Shown here: in pieces, positions 11,601 through 21,281 of the stretch
Layout of the letters: each line of letters opens with the position of its first letter
How positions within the stretch are numbered: position 1 is the stretch's first letter
Origin: Brachypterus glaber
Lineage: Eukaryota > Arthropoda > Insecta > Coleoptera > Kateretidae
Length of the DNA stretch: 64,000 nt
NCBI GenBank assembly: GCA_958510825.1
Contig: CAUEHQ010000004.1
Location: forward strand, 21,001 to 85,000
Reading direction: 5' to 3'
Notes under the pieces: model-generated
What the model was told of the DNA's origin: nothing
The model's database searches: none
The model's input: only the letters and a program-made list of their open reading frames with translations
Made by a program: the position numbers and the translations under genes

Positions 11601-12074
11601 GCCACCTTAAAGTAATGTTAAAACATTGCTATAGAAAGACTTTCTTCAGGGTCAGTAGGATTAAAACTCTTTATATTTGCTATTATATTTTTAAACTTAA
11701 CTATTTTAGCTGTTATTAAAAACCAGTCATGTTTTAATATTCACTGAAATATAGTTTTTATGCCAGTCGAAAAATTGTACTAAAATCATGGTTTATTGCG
11801 TTTTTCTCAAAATCGACTAAAGATAGGTAAATTTTTTAATCATTGTTAGAATCTGCGCGAAAATTACTACTAGAATAAATTTTAATTTTTCTTTTAAGTA
11901 GTTGGTGTTAATCGGGATTCCTCCTGAAGAGTTTTTACCAATATCTTTCAAAGATACACAAACGCGATTTAACTGTTAATGGATCTATGATGTCCATACC
12001 CTGTACTACCAAGATCCGTTGTTTGTTTCTGATGCCCTTTCTTTAAAACCTGATCATATCCGAGAATCACTGTG

Positions 12075-12295
12075 AGTATCTGCTGACCAAATTTGAACTT
12101 ATACAAAATATTTGCAAATTTTTCAAAATATTTTTCATTTTATCACCTATCTAGCTGGGGTTAGATTAAATCACGCCAGGTAATTTTTTTGATATGTTTA
12201 GTGTTTTATAATAGGTAGTTATTTGAAGGGTATTTGGCATCAATTAAAGTAGTACCTGATGACCAAATTTCAACTTATACCAAAATTTTCACTTA
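12075..12295. repeat. satellite array resumes
   Basis: 'GACCAAATTTGAACTTATAC', 'CTATCTAGCTGGGGTTAGAT' and 'ATAATAGGTAGTTATTTGAA' recur in monomer order directly after the foldback element. Confidence 0.8.
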
Positions 12296-12702
12296 TGACT
12301 ATTCCATATATGTTGTAGACTATACTTTTGCTTCGACTGCAAATATGAAACACTGTATGGCTTTAAACTGCAGGCAAGGTTAAAATGTTTTTTGTGACTC
12401 AACATTGTAAATGCAACAATACACATATTTTTAATAAAGCAATTAATGTTATTTAATAATTTTATTAAATCAGTAATTAAAAAAGATTTTTATTTGATTT
12501 TAGCACATATTTACAAATTATAATGCAAAAATTAAAGTTTATGTCAGATTGTTGTGACAGATATCAGGTTTAAATATTTAACAATAGATGGAGCAGTTTT
12601 ATTTTTTATGAACTAAATTGATAAAAAACTGGTCAAATATTAAGAAAAACTAATAAACTTTATGTAATGTTAACGCAAAACTTTAAATTGCATTAAATTA
12701 TT

Positions 12703-12746
<44 letters not shown>

Positions 12747-13495
12747 TTTTTCTAATTTTGCTTCAGTTTTCTTTACTTTTATAAACTAGAGATGGCACTA
12801 CATGTGCTCATTCTAACACGATACGGAATATTCATACCGTATCTAGAGCTAGAATGGATTCATTGTGTTTGAAAAGTGTGTGTATTTGCGTACATTCTAA
12901 AGCAGTCGTAGAAAAAAACATTATTTTCAGAAAGTCAAATTTAGAAAAACAAAACGCTTGACATACGGTTAACTTATAGCAAACATAAAAGCAGTATGGC
13001 CAAGTTTACAAAAATCAAAAACCTAACAAGAAAGTTGGACGTATATGTTCTCTATAGCTTTGTAAGGCCATGAAAACATAAATAATAGTATTTGTAAACA
13101 AAGCAAGTTAGCTGTGATCAAAAAACACCTGCACATCGTCTCCGTAGTGTGTTTTGCACTACGTTGAATTTACACCCTTTCATCAAGGCCACAAACTGTC
13201 AAATTCTTACTTACATCGAATTAGGTTAAACTGAGTAAAAATCATCCCGGAATCACTTTAAACACATGGCAAAGTCTACCACGAACACTTAGCACATCCA
13301 TTTTAATAATTATGTTGGGGTTTTAGGTTAATAACAACAAACAAACAACAACTCTGATTATTTTAGCACAGGGTGATGCTTGGTACGCGCAACTCTAGTG
13401 ATCGCACCCGATTATCTGCGCATGCTTTATTGTGTCCAGTGTTACGCCGCGTTCACACTTGAGCAGCAGTGTGGCGGCTGCAATCTCCACTCCAG
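12296..13495. other. no gene recognised; AT-rich flank with (AT)n at about 12700-12740
   Basis: Contains an AT microsatellite followed by a T run near 12704-12755. Frames at 13380-13643 and 13395-13700 overlap on opposite strands, cross the boundaries of two transposons (13496 and 13573), and resemble nothing known, so I do not call them. Confidence 0.6.
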
Positions 13496-13572
13496 GGTAT
13501 GTATTCTCGGACTCGAGAGAACGCATTCCCGGGAGAAAGGTAGTGTGGGTTGCATATTCTTTCTCTCGAAAC
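13496..13572 (-). mobile_element. right-end fragment of element Z
   Basis: Reverse complement of the terminal 77 bases of Z copy 1 (28776-28852), from the GGGTATGTATTCTCGGACTC terminal repeat to 'TTTCTCTCGAAAC'. It stops exactly where Y begins. The last eight bases, CTCGAAAC (13565-13572), are the reverse complement of GTTTCGAG found beside the other Y copy at 31910-31917. Confidence 0.8.
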
Positions 13573-13937
13573 CAATGAACTTGAGGAGTGGGGGAACAGG
13601 AATGGTGTCTGAACAAGTGGCTAATATGAATGGCAGCCATTAACCGCATTATTTTTCGGCGTTTCTTCCATATAAAAAATACACTATAAGAGAAAGTCAA
13701 ATACGTGACCGTGAAAAGTATTCAGGACCCGAACCTGTGTTTTGGCTTCTAGGTACGACTGAGCGATGGCGCCAGCTGTCTATGAACTTGATTGTTTAGT
13801 GGGAGTGGGGTGAGGGGTGGTATATCTGTCAAAACAATTGAAATTTTACTCGTGAAATTTTACTCGTGAAATTTTACTCGTGATTTGCAATTTATTGTGC
13901 TTTTATACCGAACTTTTATTGTGATGTCTAATACAAA

Positions 13938-14072
13938 ATGTGTATTGTACCGTTTTGCAAGGATCAGTTAAGTAAACGTCACCGTTTTCCTAGTGATGCA
14001 AACTTATTTAATGTGTGGGTCAAAAACATTAATAGTGCCAAGTTAAATAAAATGACTAAAGGCAGGGACTAA
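13938..14072 (+). pseudogene. THAP zinc-finger N-terminal half
   Basis: ATG at 13938 opens a 44-codon frame ending TAA at 14070-14072. It begins 'MCIVPFCKDQLSKRHRFPSD' and continues with 'FNVWVKNIN'. This matches the start of a THAP domain: the first Cys pair spaced C-x4-C, the HRFP box and a conserved Trp. The second metal pair (C-x2-H) and the AVPTIF region are missing; the frame runs into the tandem repeat at 14060. THAP is the DNA-binding domain of P transposases. It could not fold as a complete finger. The frame is too short to be functional unless spliced onto exons I cannot see. Confidence 0.7.
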
Positions 14073-14340
14073 CCCTGTCTTGAAAAGCTTCTTATTATTT
14101 TGACTGAGCTATTTAGGGCAGGGACAGCCCCTACACAAAAAAGCTTATTGATTTGACTGAGCTGTTTAGGGCTAGGTCAAATGCCCTAAAAAGCTTCTTA
14201 CCATTTTTACTGATATGTTTAGGGCAGGGATGGCCCCTATCGAAAAGAGCTTATCAGTTTGACTGAGCTAGCCTTAAACAGCTGTTTAGGGCTGGGATAG
14301 CCCCTGGCCAGAGAAGCTTATCGGTTTAACTGATTCATAT
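14060..14340. repeat. tandem repeat, 53-67 bp units, inside P1
   Basis: About five units of the form 'TTTAGGGCAGGGACAGCCCC', 'AAAAGCTTATTGATTTGACT', 'GAGCTGTTTAGGGC', at roughly 14061, 14114, 14169, 14221 and 14288. Units have diverged by point changes. Confidence 0.8.
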
Positions 14341-14589
14341 TGTTTATCTGTTAAATGTAGGAATACTAATTATAAAAACTTTGCAAATGTGCTCTGGCCT
14401 TAGGCAGTAGGTATATTGGGTATGACACTCAATTATATATGAAGGCAAATGTTTACTCCTCATATATATTTATTTATAATAAAAAGTTAACTGTTAAAAG
14501 TACGACATAATTGTTTAAATTTCCTATTTACGTTTAAAATAAAATATATAAAAATCAAAGCAAAGTGTTTTTTTTTTAATTATAAGTAT

Positions 14590-14757
14590 AGGTTTATTTA
14601 GCAAAAGATAAAATTTCATATTTTTAAAGTTTAACAAATTTTACATTTAATTAAAATTTCGATTCATATATTGTTATTTTTAATTAATGTGCGGGTTAGA
14701 TAACCCACTTGTTAGACTTTAAAAATTTGTTTTATCTTTTGGTGAATAAACTTAAAG
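14590..14757. repeat. hairpin (inverted repeat) in P1
   Basis: 'GTTTATTTAGCAAAAGATAA' with 'TTTTTAAAGTTTAAC' pairs with 'GTTAGACTTTAAAAA' and 'TTATCTTTTGGTGAATAAAC' at 14712-14755. Possibly a small MITE. Confidence 0.55.
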
Positions 14758-14977
14758 TTTTAAATAAAAATACAGAGCTTTTCCCCATTTTTACAAAATT
14801 GATTTGGGAAAGCAATAGTAATCTTTATTACCGACTTCCGTAGGTTATCTGTATTATCGGCTGTCGTTGACCGTGAATTTAGTGAATTTTAAAATACAAC
14901 CGCTAATGACGGTACAATAGTTTTCTATCTCTATCATTTGACTTTCTCTTATAGTGTATTTCTTATATGGTTTCTTC

Positions 14978-15117
14978 CTTCCTAGATCACTGAAAAACAG
15001 TGATCTACAAGTAATAACTCTGTAGTACCGCTTCAGGTGCTAGATGGCGCCACAAAGTATATAGGTAAAAAGAAACTTCTACCTACTACGATATCTACTA
15101 TACCTACCTTCATAACG
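14978..15117. repeat. DIRS left inverted terminal repeat (main part)
   Basis: Together with 13648-13668 (separated by P1) this forms the left repeat. It matches the reverse complement of 19659-19859, including TAGATGGCGCCACAAAGTAT and CTACGATATCTACTATACC. The right repeat is longer by about 45 outer bases, as in DIRS-1 where the two ends also differ. Confidence 0.9.
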
Positions 15118-15202
15118 CTTCTTGAGCGAATGGCGTCGGTTTTCTTTTAAGAAAGGTAACGTATTTTTTTAATTAATTCGATATTTTAGTGAATTTTCAG
15201 CT

Positions 15203-16327
15203 ATGGGGAAGTCAAAAAAGCGCAGCAGGTCCCGCTCAAGAGACTCTGACAAAGAAAATGTCAACAAAAGGCTCCGTCGTTTGGAGCATGTTTTACAACA
15301 ACTAGAGCGACACGTGCAAAAATCTAGGCACGAATCCGGGGATGATCGAAGCCCTAGTTGCTCGACTCCAGAACCGGAAAGTACTAGATCTCACTCTAGG
15401 GAACCAAGTTCCCCTGGAGAATCTCTTGCACATACAAGTAGACGGCGTTCCTCAGGACGGAATAGCCCGCCTCGATTATCAGGATCTCGAAGGTCCCGAA
15501 GCCCTCGGAGGCCCCAAACACCCCCGGGGACACCAGCTCCCCGGCCAAATCCACCTGCTACACCTCCTCCAGAAGAAGAGGAACATGTCTTGCAAGTTGA
15601 ACTTGATGAAGAGACTTTACAGGCCTTGGGGGATGACCCACTGAATAAAAAGGGCGAAGATTTCGAACTTCACTCAGCTCTAGTGTCTAGGTGGGAACAC
15701 CCATTGACCAATGGTTTAAAACGAGAGGATAAAGGTACATTATTAGAAAAATACCTCATTCCAGTTAATTTAAAAACGCTTAATGCGCCAAAATTAAACC
15801 CAGAAATTCAACAAATACTTTCACCGTCCTTTACAATAAAGGATAAATACCAGGTCTCTTCCCAACAGCAACTGGGTGCTGGGATTGCTGCACTAGGCAC
15901 AGTCTTAAATGACATTTTAAAAAACAAAAATGAACATCAAAAAGCCTTACTACCAGGTCTAATTGATGTTGGTAAATTATTAACTGATTTACATTATAAA
16001 ATGTCCATCAGCCGAAGAAGTTGCATCACCCCACAACTTAATAAAAACATCAAGCCAATAGCAATGGCTTGCAAAATTGACACTTTTTTATACAGTGCAG
16101 AGTTTAATGAAAAATGTAAATCTATTAAAGATCTGGAAAAGTACAGCAAGGAACTAAAACCTGAACCACTTCAAGCATTTAAAAAGCCAACGGTTTACAA
16201 ACCTTCGTATAAACCCAGCACTAGCGGTTCGGGAAACCGATATGCCCCGTTTCGGCCCAGGGATCCGAGACAACAGGGGCAAGCCCCACAGAGACCAAAG
16301 TATCACCCCCAGCCACACAGACATTAG
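15203..16327 (+). CDS. DIRS gag-like protein, 374 aa
   Basis: ATG at 15203, in 'GCTATGGGG', opens a complete 374-codon frame. The N-terminus is an RS-rich basic stretch (residues about 3-15), a possible short coiled coil at 22-40, then a Ser/Arg/Pro-rich segment to about residue 120 with 'SRRSRSPRRPQTPPGTP' and an acidic 'EEEEH' patch. The central part (150-310) is mixed helical-looking sequence, and the C-terminus is Gln/Pro/Arg-rich. There is no CCHC knuckle. Position, size and composition match the first ORF of DIRS elements, thought to be a nucleic-acid-binding structural protein. The next ORF overlaps its end in another frame. No internal break seen. Confidence 0.8.
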   Translation: MGKSKKRSRSRSRDSDKENVNKRLRRLEHVLQQLERHVQKSRHESGDDRSPSCSTPEPESTRSHSREPSSPGESLAHTSRRRSSGRNSPPRLSGSRRSRSPRRPQTPPGTPAPRPNPPATPPPEEEEHVLQVELDEETLQALGDDPLNKKGEDFELHSALVSRWEHPLTNGLKREDKGTLLEKYLIPVNLKTLNAPKLNPEIQQILSPSFTIKDKYQVSSQQQLGAGIAALGTVLNDILKNKNEHQKALLPGLIDVGKLLTDLHYKMSISRRSCITPQLNKNIKPIAMACKIDTFLYSAEFNEKCKSIKDLEKYSKELKPEPLQAFKKPTVYKPSYKPSTSGSGNRYAPFRPRDPRQQGQAPQRPKYHPQPHRH

Positions 16328-18239
16328 ACCCAACTATAGGCATAATTGAGGTAAGTAACTACGCTGGCCGACTAAAAATCTTTAAAAATGCTTGGGAAGA
16401 ATTGAAACCTAGTGCTTTTGTTCTTAGCTGCATTGAAGGTGTAAAGATACCCTTTATTTCTAAACCCCCTAGACAGTTTAGTTGCAGGCAAAGGCCCTTC
16501 ACAAAGTCGGATGCGGCCGATGCTGACAAAAGTATTAAAAAACTTATAGAAAAAGGCGCAATTATGCCTTGTGAGCCGACAAAAGACCAATTTGTTTCTC
16601 CATTCTTTTTAGTTCAAAAACCAAACGGAGAAAAACGTTTTATACTCAATTTAAAAAATTTTAACAAACACGTGAAAGAAATCCATTTTAAAATGGAAGA
16701 TTTTCGCACTGTTGCCAAGTTGCTACAAAAAGGTTGGTACATGGCATCTTTAGATCTAAAGGATGCATATTTTTTAATTCCCATTCACGAAAATTTTCGA
16801 AAATTTTTTCGTTTTAAATTTAAAAGTATTTTATATGAATTTGTTGCGCTGTGTTTTGGGTACGCCCTGGCCCCCTTGGTGTTTTCAAAAATTCTAAGGC
16901 CAGTCCTTACTGCTTTAAGAGCGTTGGGCATTATAGTAGTTGCGTACTTGGACGATTTTATTTTTCTTGCTGAAACAGAGCAATTATGTAAAAAGAATGT
17001 TAACAGTGCAATAAATATTCTTCAAAATTTAGGATTTATTATAAATAAACAAAAAAGTAGTTTTACCCCCAAAACTGAATGCAAATTTTTAGGTCTTATT
17101 TTTAACTCGCAAAAAATGACGTTAGGTTTGCCCTTAGGAAAACGACAAAAAATTATTTCTCTTTTAAAAACTGTTAAAGTAGTAGAAAATATAAAAATAA
17201 GAGATTTCGCAAAACTTATAGGCATGTTGGTAGCTTCGGTACCAGCTGTAAAATATGGTATGTTATACACTAAAAAATTAGAAAGAGAAAAATTTTTAGC
17301 CTTAAGTAAAAATTGTCAAAATTATGATAAAAATATGGTTATTAATCATAATGCCATTGATGACATATTAAATTGGTGGTTAAAAAATATATCCGGGCAA
17401 AATAATATTTTACAGGATAAATTTGATTTTGAAATTTACACTGATAGTTCAAAAAGTGGGTGGGGGGCGTACCTGGCGGGGCAAACCACACATGGTTGGT
17501 GGAGTAGAGATGAACGTTTGGAACACATAAACTATTTAGAGTTGTTAGCTATCTTTCATAGTTTAAAAAGTTTGGGAAAAGGTTGGTCATCATGCACAAT
17601 TTTATTGAGAGTGGATAATACCACAGCTCTTGCATATATTAATAGGATGGGCAGTATAAAATACCCCAAACTAAATGATCTTTCCAAAGAAATATGGAAC
17701 TGGTGTGAGCATATGGACATTTGGACATTTGGATAAAAGCTTCCTATGTGCCCACCAGCTTAAATCTAGCAGATGAGAGTTCGAGGGTTTTGTCTCTGGA
17801 CACTGAATGGGAATTAAATGATGATGCTTTTAGGATTATCTTGAATAGGTTTGGACAGTTTGATATTGATCTTTTTGCCTCTAATACTAATGCAAAATGC
17901 CGCAAGTATGTATCGTGGAACAGGGATCCTAACTGCATTGCATAGATGCTTTTACAGTTTCATGGAAACCTTATTATTTTTATGCGTTTCCTCCGTTTGC
18001 AATGGTCTTAAGGGTTTTAAAAAAAAAAAATTATATCGGATAAAGCAGAAGGTGTACTAGTAATACCCTATTGGAAATCCCAAGCCTGGTTTCCACTCTT
18101 TCTAAGACTATCCACGGAAAAACCTTTATTATTAGGTCCATCTGAACATTTATTATCTTCTCCTTTCAGGGACACCCATCCAATGAAAGAGAACCTTATC
18201 CTGGCTGTTTGCAAGTTATCAGGCAGGCTTATAGAGTAA
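16324..18239 (+). pseudogene. DIRS reverse transcriptase-RNase H, frameshifted
   Basis: Open from 16324 without an obvious ATG near the start, overlapping the end of gag. RT motifs: 'FVSPFFLVQKPNGEKRFILN', 'SLDLKDAYFLIPIH', 'FGYALAPLVFSKIL' and the catalytic 'VVAYLDDFIFLAE' (YLDD). RNase H: 'FEIYTDSSKSGWGAYLAG', 'HINYLELLAIFHSL' and 'LLRVDNTTALAYI'. Then comes the DIRS C-terminal region, 'QFDIDLFASNTNAKC' followed in another frame by a DAF/YAFPPF block. Three breaks are visible: an 8-bp tandem duplication (ACATTTGG) at about 17716-17731, a single-base loss near 17942, and a length change in the A run at about 18019-18028. The recombinase frame overlaps its end. No functional polyprotein is expected from this copy. 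Confidence 0.9.
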
Positions 18240-19174
18240 AAGGCTTGCCTGAGGAATCTCTCGATGTTATGTTAAACTCATTATCAAAATCCACAAAAGC
18301 CCAGTATAACACGGCTTATAAAGAATGGTGGGTATTCAGTTTAGAAAATAATATTCCAGTGTTTACTGCATCAATTCCACAAGTTTTATTGTTTCTTCAA
18401 TACCAATTTAAGAGTAAATCTTTTAAATATGGTAGTTTTAACTCTTACAGATCAGCCCTTTCACTGATTTTAAATGAAAATATTGGCGAAAATAAAGAAA
18501 TCAAAAGATACCTAAAGGGTATATCTAAGCTAAGGCCACAGAAGCCTAAGTATGACTGTATTTGGGATCCACAGGTTGTACTTGACTACATATCAAATAC
18601 TTCTGTAAAAAATTTATCTTTTGAAGACAAAGGCAAAATACTTGTCACCTTATTGGCCCTAACAACAGGTCATCGTATTCAAACATTTTCATTAATTAGA
18701 GTGGAAAATATCACCTTTTTAGTAGATAGGGTAAAAATTTTTATACCAGACCCTATCAAGACCAGCAATGTGAGCAGTATGCAACCTTGTCTTGAAATAC
18801 CCTTTTTTAAAGATGATCCCAGTATTTGTGTGGCAGCTGTACTACATGATTACATAGACTCTACAATAAAAGTCAGACCTACCACACAGGAATTTCTATT
18901 CATAACATCGAGACCCCCTTACAGCCGTGCTTCAACTCAAACTTTGTCCAGATGGATTAAGGAAACATTAAACAAATCTGGCATAGATACAACTATTTTC
19001 ACTGCATACTCTACCAGACATGCAGCTACTTCAAAAGCCTATAGAGCTGGAGTATCCATAGATGTTATACGTAAAAGTGCAGGGTGGAGTTCAAAATCGA
19101 AAACTTTTCTAAAGTTTTACAATAGGCCACTTGGGATGAAACATAATTTTGCAGAAGCTGTTTTAACATCCTGA
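18164..19174 (+). CDS. DIRS tyrosine recombinase, about 320-337 aa
   Basis: Open from upstream of 18164 to 19174. A TTG at 18209 is one possible start, but the frame is open earlier ('FQGHPSNEREPYPG'), overlapping the end of the RT frame, so the true start is uncertain. The catalytic set is present: Arg in 'TTGHRIQTFSLIRV', Arg in 'YSTRHAATSKAYRAG', Trp in 'SAGWSSKSKTF' and the nucleophile Tyr in 'LKFYNRPLG'. The His of the usual HxxR is Tyr here (YSTR). It should integrate circular cDNA by site-specific recombination without target duplication, which the empty site confirms. No break visible. Confidence 0.9.
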   Translation, partial: FQGHPSNEREPYPGCLQVIRQAYRVKGLPEESLDVMLNSLSKSTKAQYNTAYKEWWVFSLENNIPVFTASIPQVLLFLQYQFKSKSFKYGSFNSYRSALSLILNENIGENKEIKRYLKGISKLRPQKPKYDCIWDPQVVLDYISNTSVKNLSFEDKGKILVTLLALTTGHRIQTFSLIRVENITFLVDRVKIFIPDPIKTSNVSSMQPCLEIPFFKDDPSICVAAVLHDYIDSTIKVRPTTQEFLFITSRPPYSRASTQTLSRWIKETLNKSGIDTTIFTAYSTRHAATSKAYRAGVSIDVIRKSAGWSSKSKTFLKFYNRPLGMKHNFAEAVLTS

Positions 19175-19449
19175 GAATCTTAGGTTAACTACCAAAGTTG
19201 TTTTGTTTTGGCCTGTCATATTTGAAACAAAACTGTTTTTGTGGTTCAAATGTTTTCCGCAAGGCGACACATTGTTGCCATTGTTATTTCTGTTATATAC
19301 ATGCATGCATGAATGCATTCATAAAGTTTATTTGTATGCATTATACATTAAAATTTTAGCAAATTAATTGACTTATTTTGTTCATACGTATTTAAATAAA
19401 GATTTATATAATAGGGATTCTGAAACAAAAACAATTAAATCTCTAAACA

Positions 19450-19588
19450 ACTACAGAGTTATTACTTGTAGATCACTGTTTTTCAGTGATCTAGGAAGGA
19501 AGAAACGCCGAAAAATAATTGTACGATCAAACGAACTTTAGGAAGTTCGATCGTAATTATTTGAGGCGTTTCTTCCGAGTAGATCACT
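19450..19588. promoter_or_regulatory. DIRS internal complementary region (joined-ends template)
   Basis: The first half, to about 19518, is the reverse complement of the element's left outer end ('GAAACGCCGAAAAATAAT'). The second half, from about 19516, is the reverse complement of the right outer end ('GTACGATCAAACGAAC' through 'GAGGCGTTTCTTCCGAG'). The halves meet at the shared AAT/ATT. In DIRS-1 this region is held to template the fusion of the two ends during circle formation. Confidence 0.9.
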
Positions 19589-19658
19589 TCCCACCCTACC
19601 CAAAAAATAGGAAATTTAAATTTTCCCCCTTCATTGTTTTTGTTAGTAAGCCTTTAAA

Positions 19659-19859
19659 CGTTATGAAGGTAGGTATAGTAGATATCGTAGTAGGTAGAAG
19701 TTTCTTTTTACCTATATACTTTGTGGCGCCATCTAGCACCTGAAGCGGTACTACAGAGTTATTACTTGTAGATCACTGTTTTTCAGTGATCTACTCGGAA
19801 GAAACGCCTCAAATAATTACGATCGAACTTCCTAAAGTTCGTTTGATCGTACAATTCTT
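19659..19859. repeat. DIRS right inverted terminal repeat
   Basis: Reverse complement of the left repeat over about 140 bases, plus an outer extension ending 'GATCGTACAATT', whose last ATT is shared with the target. Confidence 0.9.
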
Positions 19860-20218
19860 TATTCTAGGGGGTTCAAATTTTTCACACTAGGTGGTGCGAT
19901 TTGGTAACTTTATAGGGAATTTTCATCTTGGTGCTTTCAGAGACCAACTTATCTCTGGTGCTTAAAGCACCGTGCTTTATTGACAATGAAGTTTTTAGGG
20001 TTATGTACAATGTCAGTGGATTTAAAAACGGTATAAATAAACATTTATTTCTCAAAAAAACATATTTCTATTTAAAAAAATTACAGAAATGTATAAAATT
20101 AAAAAAATAATGACAGAATTAAAAAAATAACTAATAAAATAAAAAAAACAAGGTAGGTCATATATAATATTTTCTCAAACCTTCATTCTTATACATTTTG
20201 GTACTGGCGTGTAAATTG

Positions 20219-20395
20219 TCTTAATTAGGGTCACTCGATCAGTTTTTGCTTTGTCTAGTTGGTGTGTTTTGGTGTTTGGTCGATTTGGGCTTTTGATTTG
20301 AGGTGAAAACTTCCACAAACCCAAACGGCTAACCACCAAAACACTAGACAAAGTAACAACTGATCAAGTGAACATAGTCTTAATAATTTTATTAC
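20219..20395. repeat. hairpin within Y (copy A)
   Basis: 'GGGTCACTCGATCAGTTTTT' and 'GCTTTGTCTAG' pair with 'CTAGACAAAGTAACAACTGA' and 'TCAAGTGAACATAG'. The same hairpin is present in Y copy B at about 43605-43770, so it predates the duplication of Y. Confidence 0.7.
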
Positions 20396-20538
20396 TTTTT
20401 TTATTCAGTGTCAATTTTGATTAAATTCATCATAATTTAGTTATAAAGTAGCATTCACTGATCTAAAATTAAATGAATTTTATAAAGGGAGCTTCGAGTC
20501 ATAACTTCCAACCAGTCGAAACTCTAGCTCTGGGGCTA

Positions 20539-20676
20539 GGGAACGTTCAAGTATTACGTAACGCAAATTTTGATCATTTTGGACCTCCCCCCCCCCTGTA
20601 ACGCTATTTTCCTATACCATTAACATGGGCGTAACACTCCAAAATGACCCCCCCTACATAATACTTGAACGTTCCC
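20539..20676. mobile_element. MITE M1, copy 1
   Basis: Inverted ends GGGAACGTTCAAGTATTACG and 'AATACTTGAACGTTCCC', with a C run and 'TACCATTAACATGGGCGTAA' in the middle. The flanks read CTAG on both sides (20536-20539 and 20677-20680, with one shared base). It lies inside Y and corresponds to 43303-43441 in the other Y copy. Other copies are at 22837 and 62931. Confidence 0.85.
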
Positions 20677-20935
20677 CTAGTATTCCAACCACTTGATTTT
20701 AAAAATTTTAAAGCTTTTTGGTCAGAATTGTATTCTCCCCGTTTGAATGGGGACTTTTTCATCAAAAACACCAAACAGGCAAAAAAAAACTGACCTACAC
20801 CAAAGAGTTATGTTTAATATCTATAGATATACAACAGTGCAAAATCGGTCGGAACTCCAGACACTCTATTGTATAAATACTTGTAATAAAATGTACATAT
20901 AAAAATCTTATTTTTGAAATACACACTCTATTTTT

Positions 20936-21281
20936 TCAGGTTCGAACTCTGGCTTTCTTCAGAAGTACTTTCTCTTTTCCAAAAACCATGTCATCATATT
21001 TAAAATGCCTTGAGCAAACAAATTTATTCTCAGAAAAAGTATACCTACGTAGATTTGGGTATTTTAAAAATATCAAGCCATTGCTCCAACAATGCTTTAT
21101 CTTTTGGAAACCTGTAAAATAGAAAACCCTGGCTATAAATTAAATCTCACTAAATTTGTGGTTTTATATACATATAAATGCAAAATGTACAAGTCAATAT
21201 AATCCCAACTTACTTAAAAAATGAAACTTTCTCCAGATTTATTCTTTTTACACTGCGGCAGCCAATGACACAGCATGACAT
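20936..21281 (-). pseudogene. THAP-domain transposase start (Y copy A)
   Basis: Mirror image of the gene fragment in Y copy B (42688-43033), described there. It carries the same intron with GT-AG ends and the same in-frame TAG after the first half of exon 2, so the stop was already present before the two copies separated. Confidence 0.75.

Larger units (their letters stand above)
5850..12074. mobile_element. 6.2-kb foldback (long inverted repeat) element
   Basis: The ends are inverted copies: 5850 begins CACAGTGATCCCCGGATATG and 12074 ends with its complement. Inverted similarity continues inward almost throughout: 5880-6010 pairs with 11920-12050, 6290-6350 with 11570-11640, 6450-6600 with 10490-10640, 6640-6788 with 10300-10450, and 8130-8290 with 10105-10290. 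The left arm is interrupted at 6789-8127 by a retrotransposon; the right arm carries extra sequence (about 10690-11345) and a MITE (about 11360-11600). Satellite sequence lies on both sides. No transposase was found. The frame at 5912-6166 is in the arm and is not conserved in the other arm. Confidence 0.8.
13669..14969 (+). mobile_element. P1: 1.3-kb non-autonomous P-like element
   Basis: 34-bp terminal inverted repeats with one mismatch begin CATATAAAAAATACACTATA at 13669 and end with the complement at 14969. The 8-bp target GTTTCTTC is duplicated at 13661-13668 and 14970-14977. It lies inside the left terminal repeat of the DIRS element, whose other copy is intact, so it inserted later. 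The interior holds the first half of a THAP domain, a tandem repeat and a hairpin. An 8-bp duplication, CA-start termini and THAP together indicate the P superfamily. Confidence 0.85.
13648..19859 (+). mobile_element. DIRS-type tyrosine-recombinase retrotransposon
   Basis: Order: left inverted terminal repeat, gag-like ORF, RT-RNase H, tyrosine recombinase, internal complementary region, right inverted terminal repeat. This is the DIRS-1 arrangement. There is no target duplication: both ends share a single ATT, and copy B of Y has the empty site with one ATT at 44134-44136 (complement strand). The element is 6.2 kb, of which 1.3 kb is a P-like insertion in the left repeat. The recombinase is open; the RT frame is broken, so this copy is probably not autonomous. 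Confidence 0.9.

Noticed and set aside
5850..12074. A Polinton/Maverick element, suggested by long inverted ends
   Set aside because: No DNA polymerase, integrase, ATPase or capsid coding is present; the only proteins are inserted non-LTR reverse transcriptases.
13380..13700. Overlapping 87- and 101-residue genes on opposite strands
   Set aside because: They cross the boundary of Z and Y sequences and run into the DIRS terminal repeat; frames are accidental.
19928..20110. A conserved 60-residue protein, because the same frame occurs at 43880-44062
   Set aside because: The two are the same segment of the two Y copies, so identity shows recent duplication, not selection; the frame opposes the THAP gene and lacks any recognised motif.
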